A program made the position numbers and the translations under genes. The notes under the pieces were generated by a model that was not told the origin of the DNA, made no database searches, and saw nothing but the letters and a program-made list of their open reading frames with translations. A stretch of DNA of 52,024 nucleotides from Fen-1077 sp964462865 (GTDB taxonomy: Bacteria; Chloroflexota; Dehalococcoidia; Dehalococcoidales; RBG-16-60-22), in assembly GCA_964462865.1 (NCBI GenBank), contig CAYWZO010000006.1, positions 1 to 52,024 on the forward strand, given 5' to 3'. Shown here piece by piece: positions 32,478 through 41,391 of this stretch (within the stretch, counting starts at the first letter, position 1; each line of letters starts with the position of its first letter).

Positions 32478-32966
32478 CTATATTTCAGTGTCTTCCGGCC
32501 TTATCTGGCGCAGACTGTCCATATTTTCCATGCGGTCGACGTAGAGTATCCCATTGAGATGGTCAATCTCGTGCTCCAGCGCCTGGGACAGCAGACCGTC
32601 CGCCTTAATCCGCACTTCCTTACCTTTGATGTCGAGGGCTTTGGCCGTGACCGTTTCCGCCCGGTACAGCTCCCCGACGTAACCGGGAATACTCAAACAG
32701 CCTTCACTGACCAGGCGCCGGCCTTTCCGGCGGACTATCTCCGGGTTGATAAGGATGATATCTTCCCCTTCCGGCAGGCAGATGACGGCGACACGCAGCG
32801 ATACTCCCACCTGCGGGGCTGCCAGCCCTACTCTTCCCTCCTCCACATGCAGCGTCTCGCTCATGTCCTTGACGAGCTTTTTCACGGAACGGTCAATGGC
32901 GCCGACTTTCTTCGCTTTTCGCCGCAATACGGGGTCGGGTATCGTCCTTATATCCAGAACCGCCAT
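32478..32966 (-). CDS. def: Peptide deformylase
   Basis: 162-residue metallo-hydrolase that removes the formyl group from nascent proteins. All three motifs are present: GLAAPQ in motif 1 (about residues 45-50), EGCLS in motif 2 and HEIDHLNG in motif 3, supplying the Cys and two His metal ligands and the catalytic Glu. Motif 1 starts RVGLAAPQ instead of GxGLAAPQ. ATG at 32966 follows AGGAG at a normal distance, 34 bases after the priA stop. No fmt gene follows, unlike many genomes. Confidence 0.95.
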   Translation of the reverse strand: MAVLDIRTIPDPVLRRKAKKVGAIDRSVKKLVKDMSETLHVEEGRVGLAAPQVGVSLRVAVICLPEGEDIILINPEIVRRKGRRLVSEGCLSIPGYVGELYRAETVTAKALDIKGKEVRIKADGLLSQALEHEIDHLNGILYVDRMENMDSLRQIRPEDTEI

Positions 32967-33000
32967 CCTGACTCCTGTGATTAAATAATCTACCTTAAGT

Positions 33001-35412
33001 TTACTGAATGAGTCCCATGGGGTCAATATCCACCGTCCAGCCCTGCGGAAAGGCAACCGGCGCCAGAAAATCAGACAGGCCGGAGCCGCGGAGGATAAGG
33101 TGCCAGCGGTAGCGCCCCCGCCGGCGGTGAATATAGGCCGGGGCCGGGCCGATGATGCTGATATCCGCTATACCTCTGGCATCCTTTTCCACCGGGAGCG
33201 AAGCTCCCATTTTTTCCACCTGGCGCTGGCAGACGGCATCGCTGGTGTGGGAAAACACCAGCCGGGCCAGTTGGGTAAAAGGGGGAAGGCGCAGCTGGCG
33301 GCGGTAAGATATCTCCTTTTCATAGAAAGCGGCGTAGTCATGCCGGGCGGCGGCCTGCACGGCATAGTGCTCCGGCGCGTAGGTCTGGATAATCACCCTG
33401 CCTCCTGCGGTTCCTCGCCCCGCCCGTCCCGCCACCTGGCTTAAAAGCTGGAACGTCCTCTCTCCGGCGCGGAAGTCCGGGAAATTCAGGGCGGTATCGG
33501 CGCTGACCACTCCCACCAGCGTTACCGAGGGGATGTCGTGTCCCTTGGCCACCACCTGCGTGCCGACCAGGATATCGGCCTGGCCGCGTCGGAACTTGTT
33601 TAAAATATCTTCGTCGGAGGAGCGCCCGCCGGTGGCATCGGAGTCCCAGCGGAGCTGGCGGGCGCGGGGGAAGGCGTAACCCACCTCCTGCTCCAGTTTC
33701 TGGGTTCCGACGCCCAGAAATTTAATCTGAGGGCTGCCACAGCCGGGACAGACGCCGGGCACGGGCATTTTGTAGTTGCACTGGTGGCAGGTAAGGACGT
33801 TCCCGGCGATATGTTGCGAGAGGGGCACGTCACACCGGCGGCAGCGCAGCACGTAACCGCACCGTCGGCACTGGACGAAAGTGGCACCGCCGCGCCGGTT
33901 GAGAAAGAGAATGACCTGCTCGCGATTGGCCACCGCCGTATTGATGGCTTCGGTCAGCGCCCGGCTGAAGATACCGCGGTTACCCGCTTTAAGCTCCTCC
34001 CTCATGTCCACAACCTCAACCGCCGGCAGGGCCGCCCCGATGCCGGGTACCACCCGCTCCGGCAGGGTGAGCAGCTGATAATCGCCATTTCTGGCTTTAT
34101 AAAACGTCTCGACATCCGGGGTAGCGCTGCCCAGGACCACCACCGCCCCGGTCAGCTCCGCCAGCTTTATAGCCACGTCGCGGGCATGATAGTGCGGCGC
34201 GTTGTCCTGCTTGTAAGTCCACTCGTGCTCTTCATCGATAACAATAAGTCCCAGGTCGGGCTGCGGGGCGAAGATGGCGCTGCGGGAACCGATAACGACG
34301 TCGAACTCGCCGTTCCGGATGCGGTGCCATTCATCGTACTGCTCCCCCAGCGACAGCCGGCTGTGCAGCACGGCCACGCGGCGGGGGAAGCGGGCGGCAA
34401 AACTCTCTATGGTCTGCGGGGTCAAGGCAATCTCCGGCACCAGGACGATGCCCTTTTTCCCCTTCCTGACAGCCTCACCCAGCGCCTGAAGATATACCTC
34501 GGTTTTACCGCTGCCGGTGACGCCGTGGAGTAGAAATACCCGCGGGTTGTCCCGTGCCGTTTCCTGTTCATCCAGGGTTCGCTCAATAGCCTTTAGAGCA
34601 ACCTGCTGGTCATCAGTCAACGTTAACGGGCGGGACGGCACAATATTGTCATAGGAAATGGGCTCGCGGCTGACATCGACCATCTGAAATTCAATCAATC
34701 CCCGCCGCTGGAGGGCGTCGGCGACGGCTTTTCCGCAACCGGTCTGCCGCCTGGCCTCGGCCCAGGGCACCGGCCGTGACTGTGCTTTCAGGAAATCCAC
34801 CAGGACGGTCTGCTTCGGTGTTAAAACGGCAGTATCCCGGATAAAAGCCAGATTTATGTAAAGTTCTTTTTTGGGTTTCACCCGGACCGGCCCCAGCTCA
34901 TATTCCCTGGCCAGGATACCCTGACGGACGAGCCGGGAGACGACGGCCTGGGCCTTTTTCTGCCCGAGCTTTTTCTGGAGCTTTTTCAGGTCAACCCTGT
35001 CCTGCCCGGCCAGCAGGCCGACAACTCGCTTCGATTCATCATCCAGGGACGAGACATCGGTATCCGGCCGGACCAGCTTGACGAAGGTACGCGCCGGCCG
35101 CTCAAAGCCAGGGGGCAGCATCAGGGCCACCGCCTCGAAAAGCGGCGCCAGATAATAAGTGCTTATCCAGCGGGCCAGGGCCAGGCCGGGGCGCGAAAGC
35201 ACCGGCTCCGGCTCGATTATGTCGATGACTTCGCGCGTATCCGCCACCGCCGGCTGGGAAGTCAGTTCCAGGACGACGCCCTGTAAAATTTTCTGGCCGA
35301 AGGGGACGAGCATTGCTTGCCCCTCACGGACATCCAGGCCGTTAGGGATGGCGTAACTGAAGGTACGGCGCTGGGCCACCGGCGAATTGACACTGACCTC
35401 GGCATACTTCAT
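33001..35412 (-). CDS. priA: Primosomal protein N' (PriA helicase)
   Basis: 803-residue replication-restart helicase. The N-terminal DNA 3'-end-binding domain opens VSVNSPVAQRRTFSYAIP. The helicase core has Walker A LLHGVTGSGKTEVY, DEEH box in VIDEEHEWTYKQD, and VLGSATPDVETF. The zinc-binding insert is visible as CRRCGYVLRCRRCDVPL with later CHQC and CPGCG pairs (about residues 505-545), and the C-terminal helicase lobe ends with QVAGRAGRG. It probably shares a transcript with def. Confidence 0.96.
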   Translation of the reverse strand: MKYAEVSVNSPVAQRRTFSYAIPNGLDVREGQAMLVPFGQKILQGVVLELTSQPAVADTREVIDIIEPEPVLSRPGLALARWISTYYLAPLFEAVALMLPPGFERPARTFVKLVRPDTDVSSLDDESKRVVGLLAGQDRVDLKKLQKKLGQKKAQAVVSRLVRQGILAREYELGPVRVKPKKELYINLAFIRDTAVLTPKQTVLVDFLKAQSRPVPWAEARRQTGCGKAVADALQRRGLIEFQMVDVSREPISYDNIVPSRPLTLTDDQQVALKAIERTLDEQETARDNPRVFLLHGVTGSGKTEVYLQALGEAVRKGKKGIVLVPEIALTPQTIESFAARFPRRVAVLHSRLSLGEQYDEWHRIRNGEFDVVIGSRSAIFAPQPDLGLIVIDEEHEWTYKQDNAPHYHARDVAIKLAELTGAVVVLGSATPDVETFYKARNGDYQLLTLPERVVPGIGAALPAVEVVDMREELKAGNRGIFSRALTEAINTAVANREQVILFLNRRGGATFVQCRRCGYVLRCRRCDVPLSQHIAGNVLTCHQCNYKMPVPGVCPGCGSPQIKFLGVGTQKLEQEVGYAFPRARQLRWDSDATGGRSSDEDILNKFRRGQADILVGTQVVAKGHDIPSVTLVGVVSADTALNFPDFRAGERTFQLLSQVAGRAGRGTAGGRVIIQTYAPEHYAVQAAARHDYAAFYEKEISYRRQLRLPPFTQLARLVFSHTSDAVCQRQVEKMGASLPVEKDARGIADISIIGPAPAYIHRRRGRYRWHLILRGSGLSDFLAPVAFPQGWTVDIDPMGLIQ

Positions 35413-35475
35413 CGCAGACTCCAGAAGGCAGTCATATCACGCCCAGCGTCGTCAATGATGCCCGGCTGAATAAAG

Positions 35476-36281
35476 CTAGGTGGCTTCTGGCTTATCTTCC
35501 TCGGCAGGCGGTTCGGCGGGAGCGGTATTTTCCTCTACTTCCGCGGCTGGAGCTTCTTTCAGTTCAGCTTCAGGTTCGGCAACAGCTTCGGTGGCGGATT
35601 CTGCCGTTGCTTCCGGTTCCTCTTCAACGACTGCTTCCGGCTTTTCCTCTACNNNNNNNNNNNNNNNNNNNNNNNNNNNNNNNNNNNNNNNNNNNNNNNN
35701 NNNNNNNNNNNNNNNNNNNNNNNNNNNNNNNNNNNNNNNNNNNNNNNNNNNNATTCTGCCGTTGCTTCCGGTTCCTCTTCAACGACTGCTTCCGGCTTTT
35801 CCTCTACCGCTGCTTCCGGCTTCTCCTCTACTGCTGCTTCCGGCTTCTCCTCTACTGCCTCCTCCGCAATCGGTTCGATGACTTCTTCCTCCGTTGGCGC
35901 CTGGAGCAGTTCTTCGCCGACCTGCTCCCTCACCTTCCTCTCCACGCGTTTAATCTTGCGTCGGGCTTCTTTACCACTCAAGCCACGCAGATAAAATAGC
36001 CGCGAGCGGCGTACTTTACCCTGCCGTACGATTTCTACTTTTTCCACCAGCGACGAGTTGAAAGGGAAGGTACGCTCGACGCCTATCCCGAAAGCAACAT
36101 GCCTGACAGTAAAGCTGGCTCCCATGCCGCCGCGCTTTATCTTGAGGATAACACCCTGGAAGACCTGGATACGCTCCTTGCCGCCTTCCACTATCCTGGC
36201 ACTGACCCTGACCGTGTCACCGGGGGTGATGTCGGGGATTTTAGGATTCTTCTTGGTTTCAACCAGTGATGCAACGTTCAT
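35476..36281 (-). CDS. rplS: 50S ribosomal protein L19 with long acidic repeat tail
   Basis: L19 proper occupies about residues 1-115 and shows IPDITPGDTVRVSARIVEGG, RIQVFQGVILKIKRGG and RQGKVRRSRLFYLRGLSGK. A long Ala/Glu/Pro tail follows, built of EEKPEAAV-type repeats and ending in PAEEDKPEAT with TAG at 35478-35476. The tail contains the third N gap (35653-35752). The 55 bases on each side of that gap are identical; merging them gives 651 bases, in frame, for 216 residues. The ATG at 36281 has GGGAG seven bases upstream, one base after the trmD stop. Confidence 0.92.
35598..35807. repeat. Duplicated 55-base contig end around an N gap
   Basis: Bases 35598-35652 and 35753-35807 are identical and touch the two edges of the N run exactly. 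This looks like a k-mer overlap of two contigs rather than a real duplication. The sequence also lies inside the repetitive acidic tail of L19, which would hinder assembly. Confidence 0.85.
35653..35752. other. Assembly gap, 100 N, probably artificial
   Basis: Exactly 100 N inside rplS. The flanks share 55 identical bases, so the true gap is most likely negative (an overlap). Confidence 0.95.
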
Positions 36282-36282
36282 G

Positions 36283-37053
36283 TTAAGACTCCCTATCGTT
36301 ATTAGCCTGTGCTTTACCACCTGTCAGGCGTTCTACCATTTTTTTATCTTCCTGCCCGAGGCCGGCCTTGTTAATCAGTTCCGGTCGCCGCTCCAGCGTC
36401 CGCCGGATAATCTGCTCACGGCGCCACCTGGCGATGCGGGCATGGTCTCCGGACAGCAATACTTCAGGCACTTTCCAGCCCCGGAAATCCTCCGGCCGTG
36501 TGTACTGCGGATATTCCAGCAGGCCGCCGGCGTGGGAGTCCTCCCGCGCCGATGCCTCCGAGCCGAGGACGCCCGGCACCAGCCGCAGCAACGCGTCGAT
36601 GACCACCAGGGCGGGCAGCTCGCCGCCGGTCAGGACGTAATCGCCGATGCTGATTTCATCGGTGGCCAGGTGCTCCCGCACCCGCTCATCCTCGCCTTCA
36701 TAATGGCCGCAGATGAAGACCAGATGCGGCCGCTGCGCCAGCTCCTGGGCCACCTGCTGATTAAAGAGGCGGCCCTGCGGGGTGAGCAGGATAACGGACG
36801 GCGGCCCATCCGGCTCTTCGGCACCGGCTTTAATCGCTTCTACCGCCTCGAAGATGGGACCGGGCTTGAGCACCATACCGGCGCCGCCACCGTAAGGATA
36901 ATCGTCCGCGGTGTGGTGTTTGTCATGGGTATAGTCCCGTATATTATGCACTTTAATACTCACCAGCCCGTTATCGATAGCCCTCTTGAAAATGCCGAAA
37001 CTGAAAGGCGCTTCGAATAGCAGCGGGAACAGCGTCAAAACATCGATTCTCAT
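36283..37053 (-). CDS. trmD: tRNA (guanine(37)-N1)-methyltransferase
   Basis: 256-residue SPOUT methyltransferase that makes m1G37 in tRNA to prevent frameshifting. The N-terminus MRIDVLTLFPLLFE, the YGGGAGMVLKP motif (about residues 53-63), LVFICGHYEGEDERV and SIGDYVLTGGELPALV (the knot) are all canonical. Length is normal. It sits between mog and rplS on the same strand. The usual upstream rpsP and rimM are absent. Confidence 0.96.
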   Translation of the reverse strand: MRIDVLTLFPLLFEAPFSFGIFKRAIDNGLVSIKVHNIRDYTHDKHHTADDYPYGGGAGMVLKPGPIFEAVEAIKAGAEEPDGPPSVILLTPQGRLFNQQVAQELAQRPHLVFICGHYEGEDERVREHLATDEISIGDYVLTGGELPALVVIDALLRLVPGVLGSEASAREDSHAGGLLEYPQYTRPEDFRGWKVPEVLLSGDHARIARWRREQIIRRTLERRPELINKAGLGQEDKKMVERLTGGKAQANNDRES

Positions 37054-37062
37054 TTTCCGGCA

Positions 37063-37566
37063 CTACCCCGGCGCGCCGAAGCTGTGTTCGGTGACCGTTC
37101 CCCTCATAATCTCGACAGCGTGCGGTAGTGCCGGGAGTATCACCTCCAGGCATTCCCTGACCGCCTTCGGGCTGCCCGGCAGGTTGATGATGAGGCACTG
37201 GCCGCGCAGCCCGGCCACCGCCCGGCTCAACATGGCCAGCGGCGTTATCGTTAAGGATTTACTCCGCATCGCCTCGGCGATACCGGGTACGTTTTTATCA
37301 ATCACCGCCAGCGTCGCCTCCGGGGTTATGTCTCGCCGGCCCAGGCCCGTGCCGCCGGTGGTCAAAATAATATCCACTTCTCCCCCGCCCGCCCACTCAA
37401 TGAGCTTGCCGGAAATAAGCTCGCGCTCGTCCGGCACAATCTCGTACTTGACGACAGCACCACCTATCCCGGCCAGGCAATCGCGGATGACCTGGCCGCT
37501 CTTGTCCTGCCGCTGCCCCTGCGACCCTTTATCGCTGACGGTAAGGATTCCAGTCCTAATCTCCAT
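37063..37566 (-). CDS. mog: Molybdopterin adenylyltransferase (MogA/MoaB family)
   Basis: 167-residue MogA-type protein that adenylates molybdopterin before metal insertion. The signature TGILTVSDKGSQG opens the protein, IILTTGGTGLGRRDITPEA (about residues 66-84) is the MPT-binding loop, and INLPGSPKAVREC closes it. It provides a pathway link to the tungstate transporter at 6.9 kb. Nine bases separate it from trmD, so it heads the mog-trmD-rplS unit; that linkage is unusual. Confidence 0.93.
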   Translation of the reverse strand: MEIRTGILTVSDKGSQGQRQDKSGQVIRDCLAGIGGAVVKYEIVPDERELISGKLIEWAGGGEVDIILTTGGTGLGRRDITPEATLAVIDKNVPGIAEAMRSKSLTITPLAMLSRAVAGLRGQCLIINLPGSPKAVRECLEVILPALPHAVEIMRGTVTEHSFGAPG

Positions 37567-37714
37567 GGCTATTCACAAAACAAGTTATATTTTACCATAG
37601 GTGAGGCTGACGGCGAAAGTAGGGATGTTTAACAGTGGCATCTGGTTGTGGATATCAGAAGGTCAGGAGTTGGAGAATAAATCAAGAAATATTATCAGGC
37701 GGAAACACGACAAA

Positions 37715-37739
37715 GCTGCGGGCGTGTTCCGCCCGCAGC
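37715..37739 (-). terminator. Terminator downstream of ftsZ
   Basis: GCTGCGGGCG and CGCCCGCAGC form a perfect 10-pair stem with a five-base loop, 117 bases past the ftsZ stop. On the minus strand the stem is followed by TTTGTCGTGTTT. It is a good candidate for the end of the mraZ-ftsZ transcript. The rest of 37567-37855 shows nothing recognisable. Confidence 0.65.
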
Positions 37740-37855
37740 CTGCTAAAATTCAGTTTATCAGACCGCATGCCTTGACTGGCCCTTCCGGAGGGAAGAGCCT
37801 ATCATCTATCAAGATGTCCTTCGCCCGATAGTCTTTATTTACTCTTTCTTCAGGC

Positions 37856-38992
37856 CTACTGGAAGTGGCGCTGCTTCACCGGTTCCGCCGGATATGCGCT
37901 CTGCTGCTGCGGCAGGGTGCGCCGGTGGCTGAACAGCGGGCGGCGCAGGAAGGACGGCATATCCAGTTCTTCCTCGGTCTTCATGTTCCGGAGAATGTTG
38001 TTCAGCTGCTCATCTTCCTCGTTGGCTTTGCCCATCCCCAGCTTGGCATGGAATCCGGTGGTAATCAGGGTGATTCTGACCTCGTTTTCCATGGAAGCAT
38101 CGTTGGCGACGCCGAAGATGATATTGGCCTCCGGGTCCACCGCTTGTTTGATGACCTCGGCCGCCTGGTTGACCTCGAACAGGGTAAGGCTGCTGCCGCC
38201 GACGACGTTGAACAGGACGGCCCGCGAGCCCTCAATGGAAACATCCAGCAGCGGGCTGGCTAAGGCTTCCTTGGCGGCATCGATGGCCCGGTTCTGTCCG
38301 GAACCTTTGCCGATAGACATCCAGGCCGGCCCGGCATCTTTCATGATAGACTTGACATCCGCGAAATCAAGGTTAATCATGCCGGGGGTGGTGATGACCT
38401 CGGCGATGGCCTGCACGCCGTGCCTCAACACATCATCGGCCAGCTTGAAAGCGCTATCCACGCCCGTCTTGTGGTCGCAGAGGGTCAACAGGCGGTCATT
38501 GGGGATGATAATCAGGGTATCCACCCTGTCCACCAAGCCGTCAATACCCTCTTCCGCTGTCTCCATGCGGTGCGCGCCTTCAAAAGCGAACGGTTTCGTC
38601 ACCACAGCGATGGTGAGTGCGCCGCTCTGCTTACCGATATCCGCGACTATCGGGATCGAGCCGGTGCCGGTGCCGCCGCCCATGCCGGCGGTAATAAATA
38701 CCATGTCAGCCCCGGAAATGACCTCCCGTAGCTCGTCGCGGGTCTCCTCGGCGGCTTTCTGGCCGATGACATGGTCGCCGCCGGCACCAAGGCCCTTGGT
38801 CAGCTTGGGCCCGAGCTGGACGCACATCGGGGCTTCACAGACGGCCAGGGCTTGAGCATCGGTGTTCATGGCGATAAAATCAACGCCCTGGATGTTCTCT
38901 CTCACCATGCGTGTCACGGCATTGCTACCGCCGCCACCGAGGCCAATTACTTTAATCTTAGCAGGACTGGCTACGAAACTTGTTCTTGCCAT
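37856..38992 (-). CDS. ftsZ: Cell division protein FtsZ
   Basis: 378-residue tubulin-like GTPase that forms the division ring. The nucleotide-binding loop GLGGGGSNAV and tubulin signature GMGGGTGTGS (about residues 105-114) are intact, as is the T7 loop NLDFADVKSI. The linker after the globular domain is very short, and the conserved FtsA-binding peptide appears as LDMPSFLRR, followed by 27 extra residues instead of ending the protein. The ATG at 38992 has GGAGGAGG just upstream; the longer frame to 39100 is not credible. Confidence 0.96.
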   Translation of the reverse strand: MARTSFVASPAKIKVIGLGGGGSNAVTRMVRENIQGVDFIAMNTDAQALAVCEAPMCVQLGPKLTKGLGAGGDHVIGQKAAEETRDELREVISGADMVFITAGMGGGTGTGSIPIVADIGKQSGALTIAVVTKPFAFEGAHRMETAEEGIDGLVDRVDTLIIIPNDRLLTLCDHKTGVDSAFKLADDVLRHGVQAIAEVITTPGMINLDFADVKSIMKDAGPAWMSIGKGSGQNRAIDAAKEALASPLLDVSIEGSRAVLFNVVGGSSLTLFEVNQAAEVIKQAVDPEANIIFGVANDASMENEVRITLITTGFHAKLGMGKANEEDEQLNNILRNMKTEEELDMPSFLRRPLFSHRRTLPQQQSAYPAEPVKQRHFQ

Positions 38993-39024
38993 CTCCTCCT
39001 CCTTTACACGATACTGATTTTCTT

Positions 39025-40248
39025 TTAACGATTGCCGAACAGCTTCCTTAACTGGGTTGCCAGCTGGGTCAGGGCGCCGCCGAACAGGCCTGATTTCCAC
39101 TTCTTCTTGCCATCATGCTTTGTGCCCCACAGCAGCAGGCCGACGGAGGTGGCGTAGGCGGGGTCGCGGAGTACATCGGCAATGCCGTAAATATCCGTAG
39201 GCGCGCCCACCCTCACCGGCATCTTGAGTATCTCGCGTCCCAGGGCAGCTGCCCCGGCAAGGTTGGCACTGCCGCCGGTGAGTACCAGTCCGGCCGGTAC
39301 TATAGCCTCGTAGTCCGAGTTCGGGAGCTCGAGCATGATAAGCTTCAGGATTTCCTCGACCCTGGCCCGGATGATATCACACAGGTCCTGGTAGGACACG
39401 CCGTGGCCATCTTTAGAGATGGCCGGCGCCGTATCCGCCTGGCCTTCGTAGACGGGCATAACGCTCCCGTACTTCTTCTTCATCTCTTCAGCAATTTCGA
39501 ACGGGAGTCCCAGACCGATGGCGACATCCCGGGTGAGCTGGTAACCGGCTACCGGCAGGATGGAGGTATGCCAGATGCTGCCCTCTTTAAATACGGCCAC
39601 ATCGGTGGTGCCCCCGCCGATATCAGCCAGGACAACGCCTACCTGTTTTTCATCTTCGGTCAGGATGGCCTCGCTGCTGGCCAGAGGCTCCAGGATCAGG
39701 TCCTCGATGTCTATCCCCAGGCTGCGAATGGTTTTAATGAGATTCTGAATGGAGGTTACGGCAGCCGTAATAACATGCGTTTCCACATCGAGACGGAAGC
39801 CGTGCATCCCTATCGGGTTTTTCACGCCCTGCTGCCCATCCACGGCGTAGCTGCGCGGGATGACATGCAGCAGTTTCCTGTCACTGGCGGTCTTGACACT
39901 CTGGGCAGAGGCCAGGACTCGTTTGAGGTCGTCCGGGCGGACGACGCGGTCGTTGCGCGTGATGGCCACCACACCGTGGTTGTTCATCGAAGTCACGTGT
40001 CGGCCAGTCACGCCGACATAGGCCGATTCCACCTTGTAAGCGCTAGCCTGCTCTGCCTTTTTAACTGATTCACGAATCGATTCCCTGGCTTCATTAATAT
40101 TGACCACCAAGCCTTTATGCAGTCCCTTGGCCGGGGTGATACCCACGCCTACCACCCGGGGGAGGCCTTTATCTTTGACATCCGCCAGTATCGTGCATAT
40201 CTTGGTGGTGCCAACATCAATAGCCGCAATAACATTCCGTTTTTTCAT
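39025..40248 (-). CDS. ftsA: Cell division protein FtsA
   Basis: 407-residue actin-like ATPase that anchors FtsZ to the membrane. Phosphate 1 is AAIDVGTTKIC, phosphate 2 VVLADIGGGTTDVAVF, and the adenosine motif VLTGGSANLAGA. The C-terminus ends in an amphipathic helix (TQLATQLRKLFGNR) for membrane targeting. It lies 32 bases ahead of ftsZ and 93 bases after rsmH on the same strand. Confidence 0.95.
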   Translation of the reverse strand: MKKRNVIAAIDVGTTKICTILADVKDKGLPRVVGVGITPAKGLHKGLVVNINEARESIRESVKKAEQASAYKVESAYVGVTGRHVTSMNNHGVVAITRNDRVVRPDDLKRVLASAQSVKTASDRKLLHVIPRSYAVDGQQGVKNPIGMHGFRLDVETHVITAAVTSIQNLIKTIRSLGIDIEDLILEPLASSEAILTEDEKQVGVVLADIGGGTTDVAVFKEGSIWHTSILPVAGYQLTRDVAIGLGLPFEIAEEMKKKYGSVMPVYEGQADTAPAISKDGHGVSYQDLCDIIRARVEEILKLIMLELPNSDYEAIVPAGLVLTGGSANLAGAAALGREILKMPVRVGAPTDIYGIADVLRDPAYATSVGLLLWGTKHDGKKKWKSGLFGGALTQLATQLRKLFGNR

Positions 40249-40341
40249 CTGCCCTCCTTAGTAACTGGTTTCTTACTTACCGTGATTGCCACCCAGTTAT
40301 TACATATATTCAAGGACCTCCTTTCAGAACCTCATATTATT

Positions 40342-41391
40342 TCATGCCGCCAAAAAGACGGTTTTGATTTTCTCCAGCAAAGCCGGCCTCCGCCAGCCCC
40401 CGGACTTGGCGAGGGTCAGGAAGGTATGGTCTTCCGCGGTCGCATAACAATCACCCTGGGTGATGAGGCGTTCCGCCGCTCTCAATCTGGCGCTGCGGCT
40501 GCGTGGGTTATGTCCTATCTCCGTCGCGGACGGGGTGATGACCTTTTTGTTGATCAATTTCAAACTCGGGCTGTGGCCGCAGATACAGGCGGGCGTTCCT
40601 GGCGGGCAGATACAGCCCCGGGATTCCCTCTGCAGGAACTGCTTGACAATCCTGTCTTCCAGCGAGTGATAGCTGATGACCACCAGCCGGCCTTCGTAAC
40701 CGAGCAGCTCGACCGCCTGTTTCAGGGCGGATTCCAGGTTTTCTAACTCATGGTTCACGGCGATGCGCAGGGCCTGGAAGGTCTGGGTGGCCGGGTGCAG
40801 CTTGCCCCTCCGCCCGACGGCCTTTTCGATAATCTGGGACAGCTGGCGGGTGGTCGCCACCGGGCGCGCTTTGACTATCTCCCGGGCGATTTTGCGACTG
40901 TGGGCTTCCTCGCCGTAGGTGCGGATAATATTGGACAGCCTCTCCTCCGGGGAGGTATTGACGATATCGGCGGCGGTAACTTTCTGACCGGGGTTGAACC
41001 GCATATCCAGCGGGTCATCGTGCTGGAAGCTGAAACCTCGGCCGCCTTCGAGCTGGAGAGAAGAGAGTCCGAGGTCAAAAAGGATACCATGCACCGGGAA
41101 GAAGTCATATTTAATACAGATGGACTGTAAATTGATAAAATTATCATTCACCAGGAGGATGGCATTCTGGTAACGCTTGAGCTTCTCTCTGGCCTTTTCT
41201 ATCGCAGCGGGGTCGGCATCAATGCCGAGCAGCTGTCCCCCGGGCGAGGCATGTTCCAGGATGGCGGCGGAGTGTCCCGCGCCGCCGAGCGTGCAATCGA
41301 TATAACGGCCGCCCGGCTGGACGGCCAAAGACTTAAGCGTTTCCAGTAGCAAGACCGGGGTATGACTGGAGACCGACCTGCCCTTGCTCAT
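40342..41391 (-). CDS. rsmH: 16S rRNA (cytosine(1402)-N4)-methyltransferase
   Basis: 349-residue SAM-dependent methyltransferase (MraW). The N-terminus HTPVLLLETLKSL, SAM loop IDCTLGGAGHS (about residues 31-41), FDLGLSSLQLEGGRGFSF and VISYHSLEDRIVKQFL are diagnostic. The ATG at 41391 shares one base with the mraZ stop (TGATG), indicating translational coupling. The C-terminus carries a small Cys cluster (GCICPPGTPACIC), common in this family. Confidence 0.95.
   Translation of the reverse strand: MSKGRSVSSHTPVLLLETLKSLAVQPGGRYIDCTLGGAGHSAAILEHASPGGQLLGIDADPAAIEKAREKLKRYQNAILLVNDNFINLQSICIKYDFFPVHGILFDLGLSSLQLEGGRGFSFQHDDPLDMRFNPGQKVTAADIVNTSPEERLSNIIRTYGEEAHSRKIAREIVKARPVATTRQLSQIIEKAVGRRGKLHPATQTFQALRIAVNHELENLESALKQAVELLGYEGRLVVISYHSLEDRIVKQFLQRESRGCICPPGTPACICGHSPSLKLINKKVITPSATEIGHNPRSRSARLRAAERLITQGDCYATAEDHTFLTLAKSGGWRRPALLEKIKTVFLAA

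Noticed and set aside
35480..35881. Plus-strand Ser/Ala/Gly-rich ORF
   Set aside because: It is the antisense of the repetitive L19 tail and includes the N run.
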